Positions 22,589-35,083 of a stretch of 64,000 nucleotides of DNA are shown in pieces. Every line of letters starts with the position of its first letter. Within the stretch, counting starts at the first letter, position 1. Source of the stretch: Medicago truncatula. Its lineage: Eukaryota; Streptophyta; Magnoliopsida; Fabales; Fabaceae. The stretch covers positions 45,984,494 through 46,048,493 of the forward strand of contig NC_053045.1 in the NCBI RefSeq assembly GCF_003473485.1, in the 5' to 3' direction. Below the pieces are notes generated by a model. It saw nothing but the letters and a program-made list of their open reading frames with translations, was not told the origin of the DNA and did not search any database. Position numbers and translations under genes: made by a program.

Positions 22589-23197
22589 ATGGATAAAAAG
22601 CTTGGTGCAAGTGGTGTGGTTTTGGTGTTAGTATTCTTCAGCTTCACTATAGCTAATGTGAATGGAGATTCAGTTAATGATGAAGATCAGAGTAAGAAAT
22701 CAGCTTTGTGGGTATGGCAGAGACTAAGAAATGCATATTCTATGTATTCATCAGTTTTCCCAACAAATATTGGACAATATTGGCACATGGTTAAGGCCAT
22801 TGTCAATCACACTTATGCTTATTTCTTCCCTCCAAATCTAGAGTAAGCTACTAACCTTCTCCATCTCAATATATTTATTTATTTATTTATTTAGTATTCT
22901 CATTTCAACCTTGTGCTTTTATTTTCATAGCATATTCTTTGTTACATACCATGCACAAGACACACAAATACTAGCTACTTCATTCATTAATAATTTGTTT
23001 TTATAAGTTTTAGGAGAGGAGAAGAGGGTGAAGCAGTGGTAGATAACAATGGAGCAGGGGATAAGGTGAAAGAAGCTTTAGCCAAAAGCCTAGGAACAAG
23101 CAAAGCAACGTTGGAGGATGCTGCAAAATCAGCAGCAGATAAGGTCAAGAGGAGTTTGTCTGATGATAGGGAAAAGAAACATCCAAAAGAGCTCTAA
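22589..23197 (+). CDS. Small secreted LEA-like protein, two exons
   Basis: Exon 1 (22589-22842) and exon 2 (23014-23197) join in phase across a 171-base GT-AG intron to give 145 aa. An in-frame ATG at 22577 could add four residues. The N-terminus is a signal peptide (MDKKLGASGVVLVLVFFSFT), cleaved around residue 25. The middle is aromatic-rich (WVWQRLRNAYSMY, YWHMVKAIVNHTYAYFFPP). The C-terminal part (KVKEALAKSLGTSKATLEDA, AADKVKRSL) is a charged, Ala/Lys-rich helix resembling late-embryogenesis-abundant repeats. It ends in HPKEL, only loosely like an ER-retention signal. I do not recognise a named family. The ABRE and G-box motifs upstream would fit a stress role. The gene is inferred from splice signals and reading frame. 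Confidence 0.75.
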
Positions 23198-23550
23198 TTC
23201 TATGATGTATAAGAAGAACTAATTAAGATGTTGTATTTGTTTAATGTTATTATATGCATATCTTACTTAAGAAGCAGGATATCTTGTGTAAAGCTTCAAT
23301 CATTTGTAGGCTTGAATGATCAAATGAGGTCTACACACATGAATTGCAGTTTTGGATGTTAAATTAAGTGTATTTTTGCTTTAGAATTTGAGTGAATTGA
23401 TTCTAACGACCCGAAGCTAAAGTTTTATTTTAAAATCGATGATACAATCAAAAACTTTAATTTTTTACTTCTAGAATAAATTTTAGTTCAAAGTGTTATT
23501 ATAAGTCCAATTGAGGGGATCTTGGAACTGTTGGAAAGATTACAAAATTA

Positions 23551-23745
23551 TATCATAACAAATTTAACTATCTCTTTCTAGAGCGAAACTTAATAGTATC
23601 AGAAATAAAGAATTGACGAAATAACAATAACCATTGAAAACTCCACACACATAAACGGACGAGTCAAGGATTTGAACCTCATTCAGGTTGTCAAATCTAA
23701 CAATTTTAGCATGCATTTTTACCACTTGAGTTATGATTTGTATAT
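23551..23745 (-). repeat. tRNA-derived SINE, copy 1 (minus strand)
   Basis: On the minus strand the sequence shows a box A (TAACTCAAGTGGT) and about 55 bases later a box B (GGTTCAAATCC), the internal polymerase III promoter of tRNA-derived SINEs. A second copy with shared flanks lies at 25731-25925. It is not a tRNA gene, because no cloverleaf acceptor pairing is apparent. Confidence 0.65.
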
Positions 23746-24537
23746 GATATCAATAATTTTATTTTATAATATAGTGATAAAATAAAATATAATAAAAGCA
23801 AAACATTGAATTATTGGTACTAAATGTTATAGTAGCAGCGTTAGTTAGTGCAGTTAGAGATTGAGGAAAGTGTATGTGTGTGTGTATATATCAAATGATT
23901 GAGTAAGAATCGTATTTTATTTATTTTATTTATAGTCGACGTTAAGGCGTAGCTAGTAAGAAGAAGAAGATCGAAAATGGTGGAATCGAAGAAGATCGAA
24001 ACGGTACATTCATCACTCGTCACCTATGCTTCTATGATATCTCTTCACACACTTGCTCCTCCTTTCGTCAATCTACTGTAAGTCTACTTACTTAATTAAT
24101 TAATAATTTCAAACAAATTAGTAGATCTAATTAATAATTGAATTGAAGATGGTATACAATGATGAAGGCTATGGATGGATCAATTTTGAAGACATCTGAT
24201 TATTTGAACAATAATGGTTTACAAGGTTTTCTTAATCTATGGCCTAAACCAACACTTCTCTCTTTCTAAATTATCGCTGTTTATGATGCATTTGAAGCTT
24301 TACTTCAGCTTCTTCTTCCTGGAAACTGTTTCTCGAGGATAGATGAGATCAAAGAACATAAATCTTTCATTATTCTTAAGCATTGACCACATGTGGAAGA
24401 AATTGATTTAGTTGTTATGATTAAGTTTCGGTATGTTAACGTGTTTTATTTATGAAATTTCTTTGTATATTGATAATGTGTTTTTTTAAGGATGTTAATG
24501 TGTACTTGACTCTTAAAACATTGATGAAGAATGTACC

Positions 24538-25722
24538 TGTAACACTCCGTTTTTCCAGCATAAAAATTTCATAAATAAATCAGAGTATTTCAACGGAATG
24601 TCACACTTCTTTTCATAAAATCATAAAGTGAATAAATAACTATTTATCCTTCAAAAATCCAACAACATAATATTTAATACTTCGCAGCGGAATTTATTCA
24701 ACTTTTAAAACAATCTTTGGCACGAAGGCCTCAACGTAAAATGTCATAAAATTATTCCAACAACATAATCATGGACTTCATAAAATAATACGTAAGGAAT
24801 AGAAAAGCAATAACAAAGTTCTCATCCCGTTACGTATCAGAGCACCTAAGACACAAGTGAGAGAATCCACTCACGACCGCGACTAATCTTGGTTACCTGC
24901 AAGTTACCCACTAATACATGCAACATTTCCAAGCAGAACGGGTGAGATTTCTCAAACAATAATAATAAGCATATAATTCATCAATTACATTTAACACCAT
25001 AGACATCATCAATTCACCCTAATAATAATTCTTCATAAAACATCTCATTAGCAACTCATAAATAGAAGACAACTTAACAACTTAACATCTCATGTATAAC
25101 CAATTATCAACAACGTAAACATCATTAATTCATAATAATAATTCTTCATCAAACATTCATTAGCAACTCATGAATGAAAGACAATTTATCAACTTAACAT
25201 AAACATCATCAATCATATTTAACAACTCATAGACAACATCATGTAATCATCATAACAACAGTCATAATCAACGTCATGTAACATCATAATCAACATCATA
25301 TAATCATCATCACAACATTATAATCAACATCATAAACAACATCGTAATCAATATCATAAACAACATCATTATCAATGTCATAAACAACATAACATCGTAA
25401 TCAATATCATAAACAACATTCTATCAACATTATAATCAACATCATAAACAACATAACAACATCGTAATCAATATCATAAACAACATCATAACAACATCAT
25501 TATCAACATCATAAACAGCATAAACAACATAACAACGTCGTAATCAATATCATAAACAACATCATAACAACATCATTATCAACATCATAAACAACATAAC
25601 AACCTCGTAATCAATACCAACATATAACATAACAAAATATCACTCATCAAAATAAATCGACTAAATTATAAAAAGACATCTAAATTCAATAAAATAAATA
25701 AATAATAAAATAGGGCGTTACA
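24538..25722. mobile_element. Solo LTR of a retrotransposon with 5-bp target duplication
   Basis: The element starts TGTAACACTCCG and ends GGGCGTTACA, the TG...CA ends of plant LTRs. GTACC flanks it on both sides (24533-24537 and 25723-25727). The interior, about 25200-25640, is an imperfect array of ATCATAAACAACATC-like words. No second LTR, primer site or protein domain is present, so it is a solo LTR of 1185 bp. It lies inside the DWF5 pseudogene. Confidence 0.85.
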
Positions 25723-25730
25723 GTACCAAC

Positions 25731-26215
25731 TCATAACAAATTTGACTATCTCTTTCTATTCTAAAATTTGAGCGAAACTTATAGTATCAGAAATAAAGAA
25801 TTGACGAAATAACAATAACCATTGAAAACTCAACACACATAAACGGAGGAGTCAAGGATTTGAACCCCATTCAGGTTGTCAAATCTAACAATTTTAGCAT
25901 GCATTTTTACCACTTGAGTTATAATATAGTATCATTAACAGTAAAAAAAAAAAACAAAAAAAATCAAAGCAAACAAAGTGATAAAATAAAACATAATAAA
26001 AGCAAAACATTGAATTATTCGTAATAAATATTATAGTAGTTTTGACTAGGAATAAGAAGAAAGAAAGTTGTATATTCCCTTTGTTTGTTTGTTAAAGAAA
26101 GTTAAAAATGATTTTTATTTTACCCAAAAATAAACAAACAAACAAACATTCTATCTATCTATCAAAGCACCGTTAGTTAGTGTAGTTAGAGATTGAGGGA
26201 AGTATATATATATAT
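25731..26215. repeat. Duplicate of the pseudogene's promoter/SINE region
   Basis: This block repeats about 23551-23870, including the minus-strand SINE (25731-25925) and the GTTAGTTAGTGYAGTTAGAG stretch near the start of the DWF5 pseudogene. It is followed at about 26222 by sequence matching intron 3 of the intact copy (35953 onwards). The missing coding part of exon 2 and exon 3 was therefore replaced by upstream DNA. Confidence 0.85.
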
Positions 26216-26629
26216 ATCATATGATTGAAAGGAGAAAATTAACGAAGAAGATAGGACTTCATTCGCTATGAAGCATTGACACTTATATTAACACTTGGAC
26301 ATCTGTAATAATTTGAGAAAATAAACTAATTGAATGTATTGACATCTGTCGGAGACACGTGTGGGACACTGGACACACATTCATTCAATAAGTTTCAGTG
26401 CTAGGATTCATTCATTCATTATTGCTGATTAAATTGATTTTTCATTTCATCTTGGATGTTCTGTGTTGTTTTTGAAAATTCAAGTAGTAATAAATGAATT
26501 GTTTGAACAAAAATCAGTCAATATATTCGTCCCACAAAGAAAAGAAAATTGGCATAGGAGATCTGAAGATATAATATTGTTGTCTTCTAGGAATAAGACT
26601 TTGTATGATCTTAGGTTGTCATATATGGC

Positions 26630-26631
<2 letters not shown>

Positions 26632-26707
<76 letters not shown>
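26632..26707. repeat. Compound (TA)n(TG)n microsatellite
   Basis: An uninterrupted TA run is followed by a TG run in intron 3 of the pseudogene. The matching position of the intact copy (about 36367-36394) has a shorter TA run and no TG run. Confidence 0.95.
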
Positions 26708-26896
26708 TAGAACAAGAAGAAGAAAAAACATTAGTCATTGCTAGTCTTCTCAATTAGTTATCCTTTTGAATTTCAATTTGGATGTTCTTTGTTGTTTATG
26801 AAAATTGGCATAGGAGATCTCACGACATAATATTGAGTTGAGGTTCTCTCAAAATTAAACTTGATATGATGTCCTCCTATGTAGCACTGACACTTC

Positions 26897-27021
26897 AAAT
26901 TGAAGTCGTGTATGACAACGACACTGGTAATTACAAACAGATATGTTCACTTCTATTTGAAATTGAAGTCGTGTATGACAACGACACTGGTAATTACAAA
27001 CAGATATGTTCACTTCTATTT
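26897..27021. repeat. 63-bp tandem duplication in pseudogene intron
   Basis: AAATTGAAGTCGTGTATGAC starts at 26897 and again at 26960, with the whole 63-base unit repeated. The intact DWF5 copy has a single unit near 36588, so this arose after the genes separated. Confidence 0.95.
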
Positions 27022-30000
27022 GATCAAAATTATCCCAGTGTGGCAGTGTCTATGTGTTGGTGTTGGTACCGTATCCGTGTCTGTGTCAATGCTTCATAGA
27101 TAATGTATGATGGATGGATATATTTGGTAAATCAAACAAATATCGGTATTCATTGCTAGTCTCCTCAATTGGTTATCCTTTTGAATTTCAAGGCTTTATG
27201 AAGATAGGTTTATATGCTCTTATAGGCTAAAAGCCTAAAACATACTCTAAGAAACTAAGTTCAAATTATTATGTTTTATCTACAAGAAAGTTGTGTCACA
27301 TAATAGTTTTTCCTTACAAAGCAAGATGGTTTGCTTCTTTTACTTTTGCAGAAACAGATGACATGTAACTTAGGCATGTATGTTTCAGGTTTGGGATATT
27401 CAACCCAACAATCGTTTATGATCATTTGGGGGAGATATATTCCACACTCAGCTTTGGGAGCTTTATCTTTTGTATTTTCTTATACATAAAAGTGAGACTG
27501 TTGTGAAATTGAAGAAATGATAAGGTATTTGTTTCCTGTGCAATTTACATTGAATTTTCTGACTCAAGTGTTATATTTGATAGGGTCATTTGGCACCATC
27601 TTCTACTGATTCTGGTTCAAGTGGGAACATAATCATCGATTTTTACTGGGTAAACTAATCTCTGCTTCTTAATTTGATTAAACTGCTCAACAATTTTTTT
27701 GTCTTATCCATTTATTTGCATTGGAAATTGACATTGATTTAACAAAGAGAATGTGAACGATGGAAAAAATTAAAATAAAACTGAGTGATAGCATGAAAAA
27801 TCTCTCTTGTCTGATTACTGGCGTCATGCCTTTAGAGGATCATTGATGCAACAGACCTTTCTTTAAAATTACCGCCTCTCATTCTAAACCAAGTAGGCTA
27901 CGATAATGCATGGAAAATTCTTTTAGAATTACCCATCCTTTTGTTTAAACTGGTTTGACTGAAATTCCATTCATAATGCCACTATGTGAACTTTGAAATT
28001 CTTATTGTAGAAATGTTTCAACGTTTTATGGTTGTAATTTTCATTTTCACCATATTACAAGAAATTGTTTGATAAACTAAAATTCATCCCTTGAGATGTT
28101 TTTTTATATGAATAACAGGCCTAGACATGTGGAGTTTAATTCCACCTTTTTTTCCATAAATGACAGCCTTCTATCTTTCTGCCATTCTGCAGGGTATGGA
28201 GTTCTATCCACGCATTGGAAAATATTTTGACATAAAAGTTTTCACAAACTGCAGATTTGGAATGATGTCGTGGGCTATTCTGGCACTTACTTACTACATA
28301 AAGCAGGTTGAGTCTACGAGGTTTTATTCTTTGTATAAATACTGAAGTCAAGCATAATGATTGTGCTATCCAGCATTTAGCTGGAAAACGTAGAAAACAC
28401 TGATGAATAATCCTTTAAATACCTATTTGTAGTTAGAAACAGTTTGAACGTGGGGACCTTGGTGATTAGGTGGCCAATCAAGCTCCATAGAAGCTGAGGC
28501 CATCTACTTTTGATTTTTTTTTTGTCTTCTGCTGAGATCTAATTTATGATAGGGATATAAATCATATTTATATGTGGTTGGACTTCCTAAGTTGCTTTGG
28601 ATATAGTGGCCAGTTGGTATTGACTTATTACCTCCATGAACATGATCTTACTAGTATATGAATCAGGAACATAAATTTATTTTGTAATTTTGTTTTGTGA
28701 AATTTCCATCCTTTGGTTAACTCTCTATTGTTCATATTCTTGTCTTAATAGTATGAAGAAAATGGGAAGGTAGCTGACTCAATGCTTGTAAATACTACAT
28801 TAATGCTGGTGTATGTTACCAAGTTTTTCTGGTGGGAAGCTGGATACTGGAACACAATGGATATTGCACACGATCGAGGTCTACACATATGCTTTATCTT
28901 TGTTTTTGTTGACATACTTGCTCTTTCCTATCGTTCTGCTGATATGTTCTTTTGGCGTCATTAGTTTTCATAGTTTATTAAGTTTAAGATCAAGATCATA
29001 TCTTCCATAACAACTGTATTTCATTTATCATGTTTGGATTAGTTTTCATATATTGTTGATAAGTTCATTGTATACATTGTATTTAAACCTCTTTATCGTG
29101 TCCCTAAATCTTGCAGCTGAATTTTAAATTTGTTGGGGCTGTTTGGTTTTGGTTCCATCAGTGTATACATCTCCTGGAATGTACCTTGTCAACCATCCAG
29201 TGAATCTTGGCACCCAGGTACCATCCCTTTCCTGTTTGAGCTGTTGTTTTGTGGTAGTTATTTATACCGCAGAGTTTTCCTTATTTCTAATATACTTTTC
29301 AAATTTCAATGTTTTCCACTTTTTTTTGAAAATTAGCTTCCTTGTCTTTCAGCTAGTACTCTTTATTTTAGTGGCTGGCATTATGTGCATATACATCAAT
29401 TATGATTGTGACAGGCAAAGGCAAGAGTTTCGTAGGACAAATGGAAAAAGCTTGGTCTGGGGAAAAGCTCCATCAAAGATAAAGATGCGTAGAATATACT
29501 GGGTTACTATTTTTCATTTGAAATGTACTTTCTATTTTCTATATAATGCAAGTCAGATTGGGAATCTTATTGTCGTGAGACTTGCATAAGGTATTCATAA
29601 TGAAAATGTACTTGCAGATAGAAGCCTCATATACCACTTCTTCCGGAGAAACAAAAAGAAGCCTTCTTTTAACCTCTGGATGGTATGTATCCCTTAAAAA
29701 CATTCTATTTTTGAAGCATATGTAAACATACTTAAACACTAAGTTGTTGTAATGATTGAGAGAGCTTAAACTCACTATTTTTTGGGGTGGATTCCAGACA
29801 TTTGACTTAAAATGTGTTACAATCTGATATTTATAGTTTGCCTCCATATAGAAATATTATTGCTAACTATAGGTTATACATCCTTTTAAAAAAGAAAACA
29901 ATAGTTTATGCATTTAATCTCATAATATATATTTGATTTTTCTAGTTGGCCCAACATTTTCTTAGAGAACATGTCTTATTTCTCAAAGTAACCAGTTCAC

Positions 30001-30827
30001 TTTTTCCGTGCTACCTGCAGGTGGAGATTAGCTCGTCATTTTCATTATGTACCTGAAATACTAGCTGCATTCTTCTGGACAGTCCCAGCTCTTTTCAATC
30101 ACGTAAGAAGAGTGTTTATTTCTCTGTACAGTTGAAAGTTGTAGAGAATGTTAACCTTAACAACTTTTTTACTATGCAGTTCTTGCCTTACTTATACGTG
30201 ATATTTCTTATTATCCTTCTTTTTGATCGAGCAAAAAGGGATGATGATCGATGCAGATCCAAGTAAGCATTATTTTCTATCTATTAGTGTTGCTTATAGT
30301 TCTTGGACATTTTATTTTCAATGTGCAGAGAGAACCACAGATGCTCTTTTTGTCATATCATTCTATTCTTACAAACAGTTTGCTTTATGAGTCATGGCGG
30401 TGCATGTTTGGATCGGTTGTGAGTTTGTCAAAATCAAGTTAGCACCATGATTTTGTTGAAGCTTTAAAATGTAGTTTTTGCCAAACTCATAATGCCAACA
30501 GCCTAAATTGTAATATATACGCTTTATTTTTCATATCTATAGGAAACCAATGGCCTACTGTTTCAACCAGATTTGGCCTGTCTCTGAAATATACAATTCA
30601 TAATGCCACTGCAATGCAATAAATAATTGAATGGATAGATTACTGAAAATCAAATTTATTTATCATTGCATCAACTGAACTTTTTATTACCAATGGATTA
30701 GGAAATTTGATGGTTCTAGGTCATTACAATGTACATGTAGTTAATTTCCACTGCATGCAGGTATGGAAAGTACTGGAAACTCTATTGCGACAGGGTACCT
30801 TACAGAATCATTCCATGAATATATTGA

Positions 30828-32429
30828 TGATGATGTGTCTGGAATCCTATCCTTCACTTGGTGCCATGTTTACCTATTTTTGTTTACTGCCTCTGCCACT
30901 TAAGATGCAATGATAAACTTTAGCTGTAAGAAATAATTCAGTAATTATTGAACCTTATTTTGTAAGTGAATGTTATGATTTAAAATGGTTCTCGAGCTGT
31001 TTATCAATTATGCTTTAAAGAAATAGTTTTGTTTCGCTGCCCATAGATAGAAATCTCCCTCATTTTTCTTGACATAATTATCCGCCATGGAGTCCTTGTA
31101 TATATGAGCTAGAAATTCAGCTGGTTCTGCATTAATCCAATCGGGAATTAAGAACAATTATTGAGTAAACATTCAAGAATATAACGTTTTTATATTATTT
31201 TTTAAATACAAAAATAAATATGATATGATATTTTGATCTAATCATGAGTGTTGATTCTATTGATTTATAAATAGGGTTATGTTAAACCGGAGCACTGGTT
31301 AAAGATATAAAAAAATGAGGTTATTACTAAAAAAATAAAACTATTTTATTTTTATTTTCAATACAATAACTACTATCAATTTTACTTTTAACAAAAATAT
31401 TTTATAATGTGAAAAATATATTTTAATAACTGTATAGACAATTTTTTTTACCAGTGTCATGACTATTTCATAATTTATTTAGTTTATATTTAATTTAAAT
31501 ATTCTTTTTTGGGTGAAATAATTGTGATATAATTTTAACTTATTTAATATTTTTTACAAACATATATATATATATATTTAAAATTGAGTTTACATTAAAA
31601 CTGTATATCTTTAGGTTTTGAAAATTTATGAACATATTCAAGGGTAACCAAACTAAAATTAAAAGTTTATAGAAAATAGTATCTTTATTATTTTTCTTGA
31701 CAAAATATTATACTTACTACAAATATCAAAAATTTTGGAAGGCTTAAATTTATTTTTGGAGTATACTTTATTATTTTAACTTCTATTCTCTATAAAGAGT
31801 TTTATTGTTTACAATCTTACAAAATCTACGTATTTTTTAGTTCTGGTTTTTCTATTATAAATTTATAATAGCCCTAAAACAATTGTTTGTGATAAAATTG
31901 CTTTATCTAATGCGTTCTTTTTTCTAAAAAATAGACCAAAGCAATGATATTTTGAAACGTAAAATTAAAGCACAAGAAGAACAAACCAAAACAATGGCAC
32001 AACCAAACAAAAAATTCAAAAGCGGATAATCTCTCAAAACATAGATCGTATAATGATTAAAATGATCCGCTTTTCATATTCATTTTAATTATTATACAAT
32101 CTTATTCCAAGATAAACATTTTCGAGAGATTACAATTTTTCATGTACTAAAGCAATATAAGGTAGTATATTTATGGGTATAAATCATTATACAATCTTAT
32201 TTCGAGATAAACATTTTCGAAATATAGATTGTATAATGATTAAAATGATCACATATCTTTCAAAAAATACTACCTTTATTTTATTTTATAAGCTATCATT
32301 AACTAAAATCGTATCTTCATAAACTACCTTTGAAATAAGGTGATCCAAACGGGCCTATATCAACAACTTTTTTATGAAATTTAATAATTATTTCTTTAAA
32401 AAATTTAACTATTAGCTTAATTTTTTTGA
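30828..32429. other. 3' flank of pseudogene and AT-rich spacer
   Basis: Similarity to the flank of the intact copy continues to about 31172 (matching about 40804) and then stops. Near 32040-32250 the words TATAATGATTAAAATGATC and CATTTTAATTATTATACAATC recur in both orientations, pointing to small nested foldback elements. No gene. Confidence 0.55.
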
Positions 32430-32947
32430 AGGAACTTAAATTAAACTATTTTGGTCCCTATAAAATAGGGACCTTTCAAGTTTAATCCTTACTTAATTTT
32501 AATAGGTTTTTTAGTTCATACAAAAAAGAATTACTTCTAATTTTAGTCCCTGTTACAACAAAGTTTGTTTAATTATCCTTAAACTCTTAAATTTTTGAAC
32601 GCTAGGAAATGTTCATTTACTAAAATTTAAAATTTTTTAACATGAAACGAATTAAATATGAATTTTTTAAAACGGCAAAAGTTAAAGATAAAATTAACAA
32701 AATCTGGACATATAAATCAAATTTTGTGACAATTTTTTGCATAGGAACTTTTAGTAATGTTCTTAACACGTCTGTAAAAATTTGTTAAAAAACTCAAGAG
32801 TTTAAACATAAATTAAACAAATTTGAATTGAGGAGGGACTAATACTGAGTGCAGAATTTTTTTTTAGGGACTAAAAGAACCATTAAAATTAAGTAATGAT
32901 TAAACTTGAAAGGTCCTTATTTTATAGGGACCAAAAACATATTTAAC
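32430..32947. mobile_element. Foldback MITE related to the 21837-22334 family
   Basis: Long inverted arms start near TTTTGGTCCCTATAAAATAG on the left and end CTATTTTATAGGGACCAAAA-like and ACATATTTAACC on the right. The terminal words match the Mutator-type MITE at 21837, but the left end is eroded and no target duplication could be read. Confidence 0.65.
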
Positions 32948-35083
32948 CTTTTTTAAAATTATCTCTTTACTGTTTACTCTTCAATCTCGTATTAAATAAA
33001 ATATTATTTTTTATATTTTTTATATTTCACCTCTCAAAAAAGTTTGAATAACTGATAAATTAAATATCTCTATATATATAATATACCGAGGAAAACAAGC
33101 AAAAAAAAAAAGAGAGAGTGTTATATTTGAAGCTTTGCTTGGCACCATCGTTTTTACGCACGAAGATCTATCTTTTCGTCTTTCATCTTTTCAAGGTTTC
33201 GATTCTCTCCGACTCAATCAATCAAATTCAAAAAAGTTCGTTTTTTTCACTTTGAATATTTCTTCTTGCGTTCGTTTCATATATCTAATTCAACTAATCG
33301 TCTCTTTCATTCTCTTAAACCTAATTTTCAGATCCTTGTTTTTTTTATGCTCATTCTCATGTTAGAGTTTATGTTATTATTACTGCCCCCAAACATTCAT
33401 TTCTTTAGGGTTTGTTTGATTTGAGCTTATCTTCTCACCGTTTTGGTGAATTTATTAAAAAATAAAAACATTACATGATTTCATCAACACCTAGCTTTGC
33501 CACCGCCACCCCATCCTATACTGGAAATGACTATAATACCCCTGGTTAATATTAATATTTTCATATAATATCTTTGATTAAAATTAATATTTTCATTTCC
33601 TCTTTCCCTTTCTCTTTCATCTGAGAACACGTTCTGTTTCTTCTCCACCACAAGCAAATCGACCGGACCGAACCACACCACCGCCGGCGAGCTGCGACTG
33701 CGACCACTCTCCCTCCATCCATCATCGGTTCACCATCGCATCCTCCTCCATCTACTGTTTCGATTCAGCTATCTTCATCTCTCTCCACAACAAACCCTAA
33801 TTGTTGTAATTTGTAAGGTAATGTGAAATTGAATGTAATTTCCTTCAATTAATTATGATTCTGATATGATGATTACATGTTCTTTATTGATTGCCATGAG
33901 TTTTCCATCTTTAGTAACTTAGTTGATTGCCACTGGTTTCCAATTCCATCCGTTGTTCTTTAATTGAAATTGAAATTGAATGTAATTGCCTTGAGTTTTC
34001 CATCTGTTGTTAAACCTAGTTATGTCTTGTTTTGCGGTATGGAGATGGTCTGGTATTCTTTGTTTTAGAGTTTAAACTTTGACACTTAATAGACTAAATG
34101 CTTTGTAAAGGAAAATATTTGAATAATTCATTGTAGATTTGTAGTGGGATTGTGTTGTTTCATATTATGCATAAACAGTATGTCAATTTAAATCATTCTT
34201 CATTATATATAGTCAATTTAAATCATATATTTTATTTTATTTTGATGGCGGGATGCCGGCCACCCCAAACTTTTTTGTCGGGCTCCGCCACTGCACACCC
34301 TAGATATTCATCAACACCTTGCAGGCTTTGTTGTCCTAAATTCCAGGTTGCTAACTTCTTTTCTACCTCTCTACATTTAAATGCTTCCTTGATTTTTCTT
34401 GTGCTTTTGAATCAATATTCAGGATTTCTAATCTGGGATATGTAAAAAATGAAATGATAGAACAGCCTTTCTGAATTGAAAGGGGGATTTATGTTCAATT
34501 CAAAGCAACAATCTTTAAGATCATATATAACAAAACACAAATTCTTCAAAACTCATTTCAATAATCATCTTAAATTGCTCAAATTCAATGTTTTTATCAT
34601 CATAGTTGAAAAGGGTAGGAGCAGGTCTTTGAGAAAGATGTCGGTGGCGGCTGGGCTGAGACTGCTGATGTTAGCAGCAGTTTCTGTTTGGTTGTGGCAG
34701 CTATGGTGTGGCCGGTTTAGGTATTGGTTTGGAGCAACTGCTGGTGCGTTTTTTGGATGGTTGTTGTTGTTGGAATTGATGATGGCCAGAGAAAGAGATG
34801 GAAAAAGAAGAAGAATAAGGGTCAATTGGTGTACATGGACCTCTCATATGGGTCAATTGTTGTTCTTGTTCTTGAGATTGAGAGGAAGAAGAAATAAAAG
34901 ATTAAGATTTGAGTTTTATTTTTTATTTTTTCTCTTTTTATTTTTATTTTTTAATTTCATTTTCATTTATTTAATTTAAAAAATGATAATCTACTTTTTT
35001 TTTTTAAATTAATTCAATAATTATCACAATTTTCATATGTATCACAATTTAAGTCGTAGCTAGTAGGAAGCAGAAGATCGAAA
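32948..35083. other. Upstream region of intact DWF5
   Basis: This holds a TATATATATAATATAC motif near 33072 followed by UTR-like CT-rich sequence, which might be a distant promoter or leader for DWF5. A hAT-like tail (GGGCTCCGCCACTGC) lies near 34283. An open frame at 34476-34979 matches no protein I know. The duplicated DWF5 unit starts only at about 35052. Confidence 0.4.

Larger units (their letters stand above)
23977..30827 (+). pseudogene. Sterol delta-7 reductase (DWF5) pseudogene, tandem copy 1
   Basis: This is an old tandem copy of the intact gene at 35084-40459. Recognisable exons are 23977-24077, 24149 to about 24336, 27389-27491, 27584-27649, 28193-28306, 28752-28878, 29117-29217, 29353-29478, 29618-29682, 30021-30102, 30180-30262 and 30761-30818. 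Lesions: an in-frame TAA in exon 2 (24267-24269), a 2-base loss just after it, and homology lost beyond about 24336, so the end of exon 2 and all of exon 3 are missing. A TAA lies in exon 8 (29125-29127). The exon 9 donor is changed from GT to AT (29479-29480). A Gly-to-Arg change alters the SGWWG signature in exon 11, and a TGA three codons before the normal end lies at 30816-30818. A solo LTR and duplicated promoter DNA fill the gap. It cannot make the enzyme. Confidence 0.95.

Noticed and set aside
23641-23745. Possible tRNA gene on the minus strand (box A and box B present)
   Set aside because: The spacing and lack of acceptor and anticodon pairing fit a tRNA-derived SINE better.
26463-26744. 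Open frames on both strands over the TA/TG microsatellite
   Set aside because: They translate simple repeats inside an intron of the DWF5 pseudogene.
28782-28964. Short frames such as MLVNTTLMLVYVTKFFWW as independent small genes (also 38408-38590)
   Set aside because: They are exon 7 of the DWF5 copies read on into the intron.
34476-34979. Open frame of 167 codons upstream of DWF5
   Set aside because: Composition is low-complexity (Trp/Leu/Arg then Phe/Leu runs), it resembles no protein known to me, and it has no supporting splice or promoter context.
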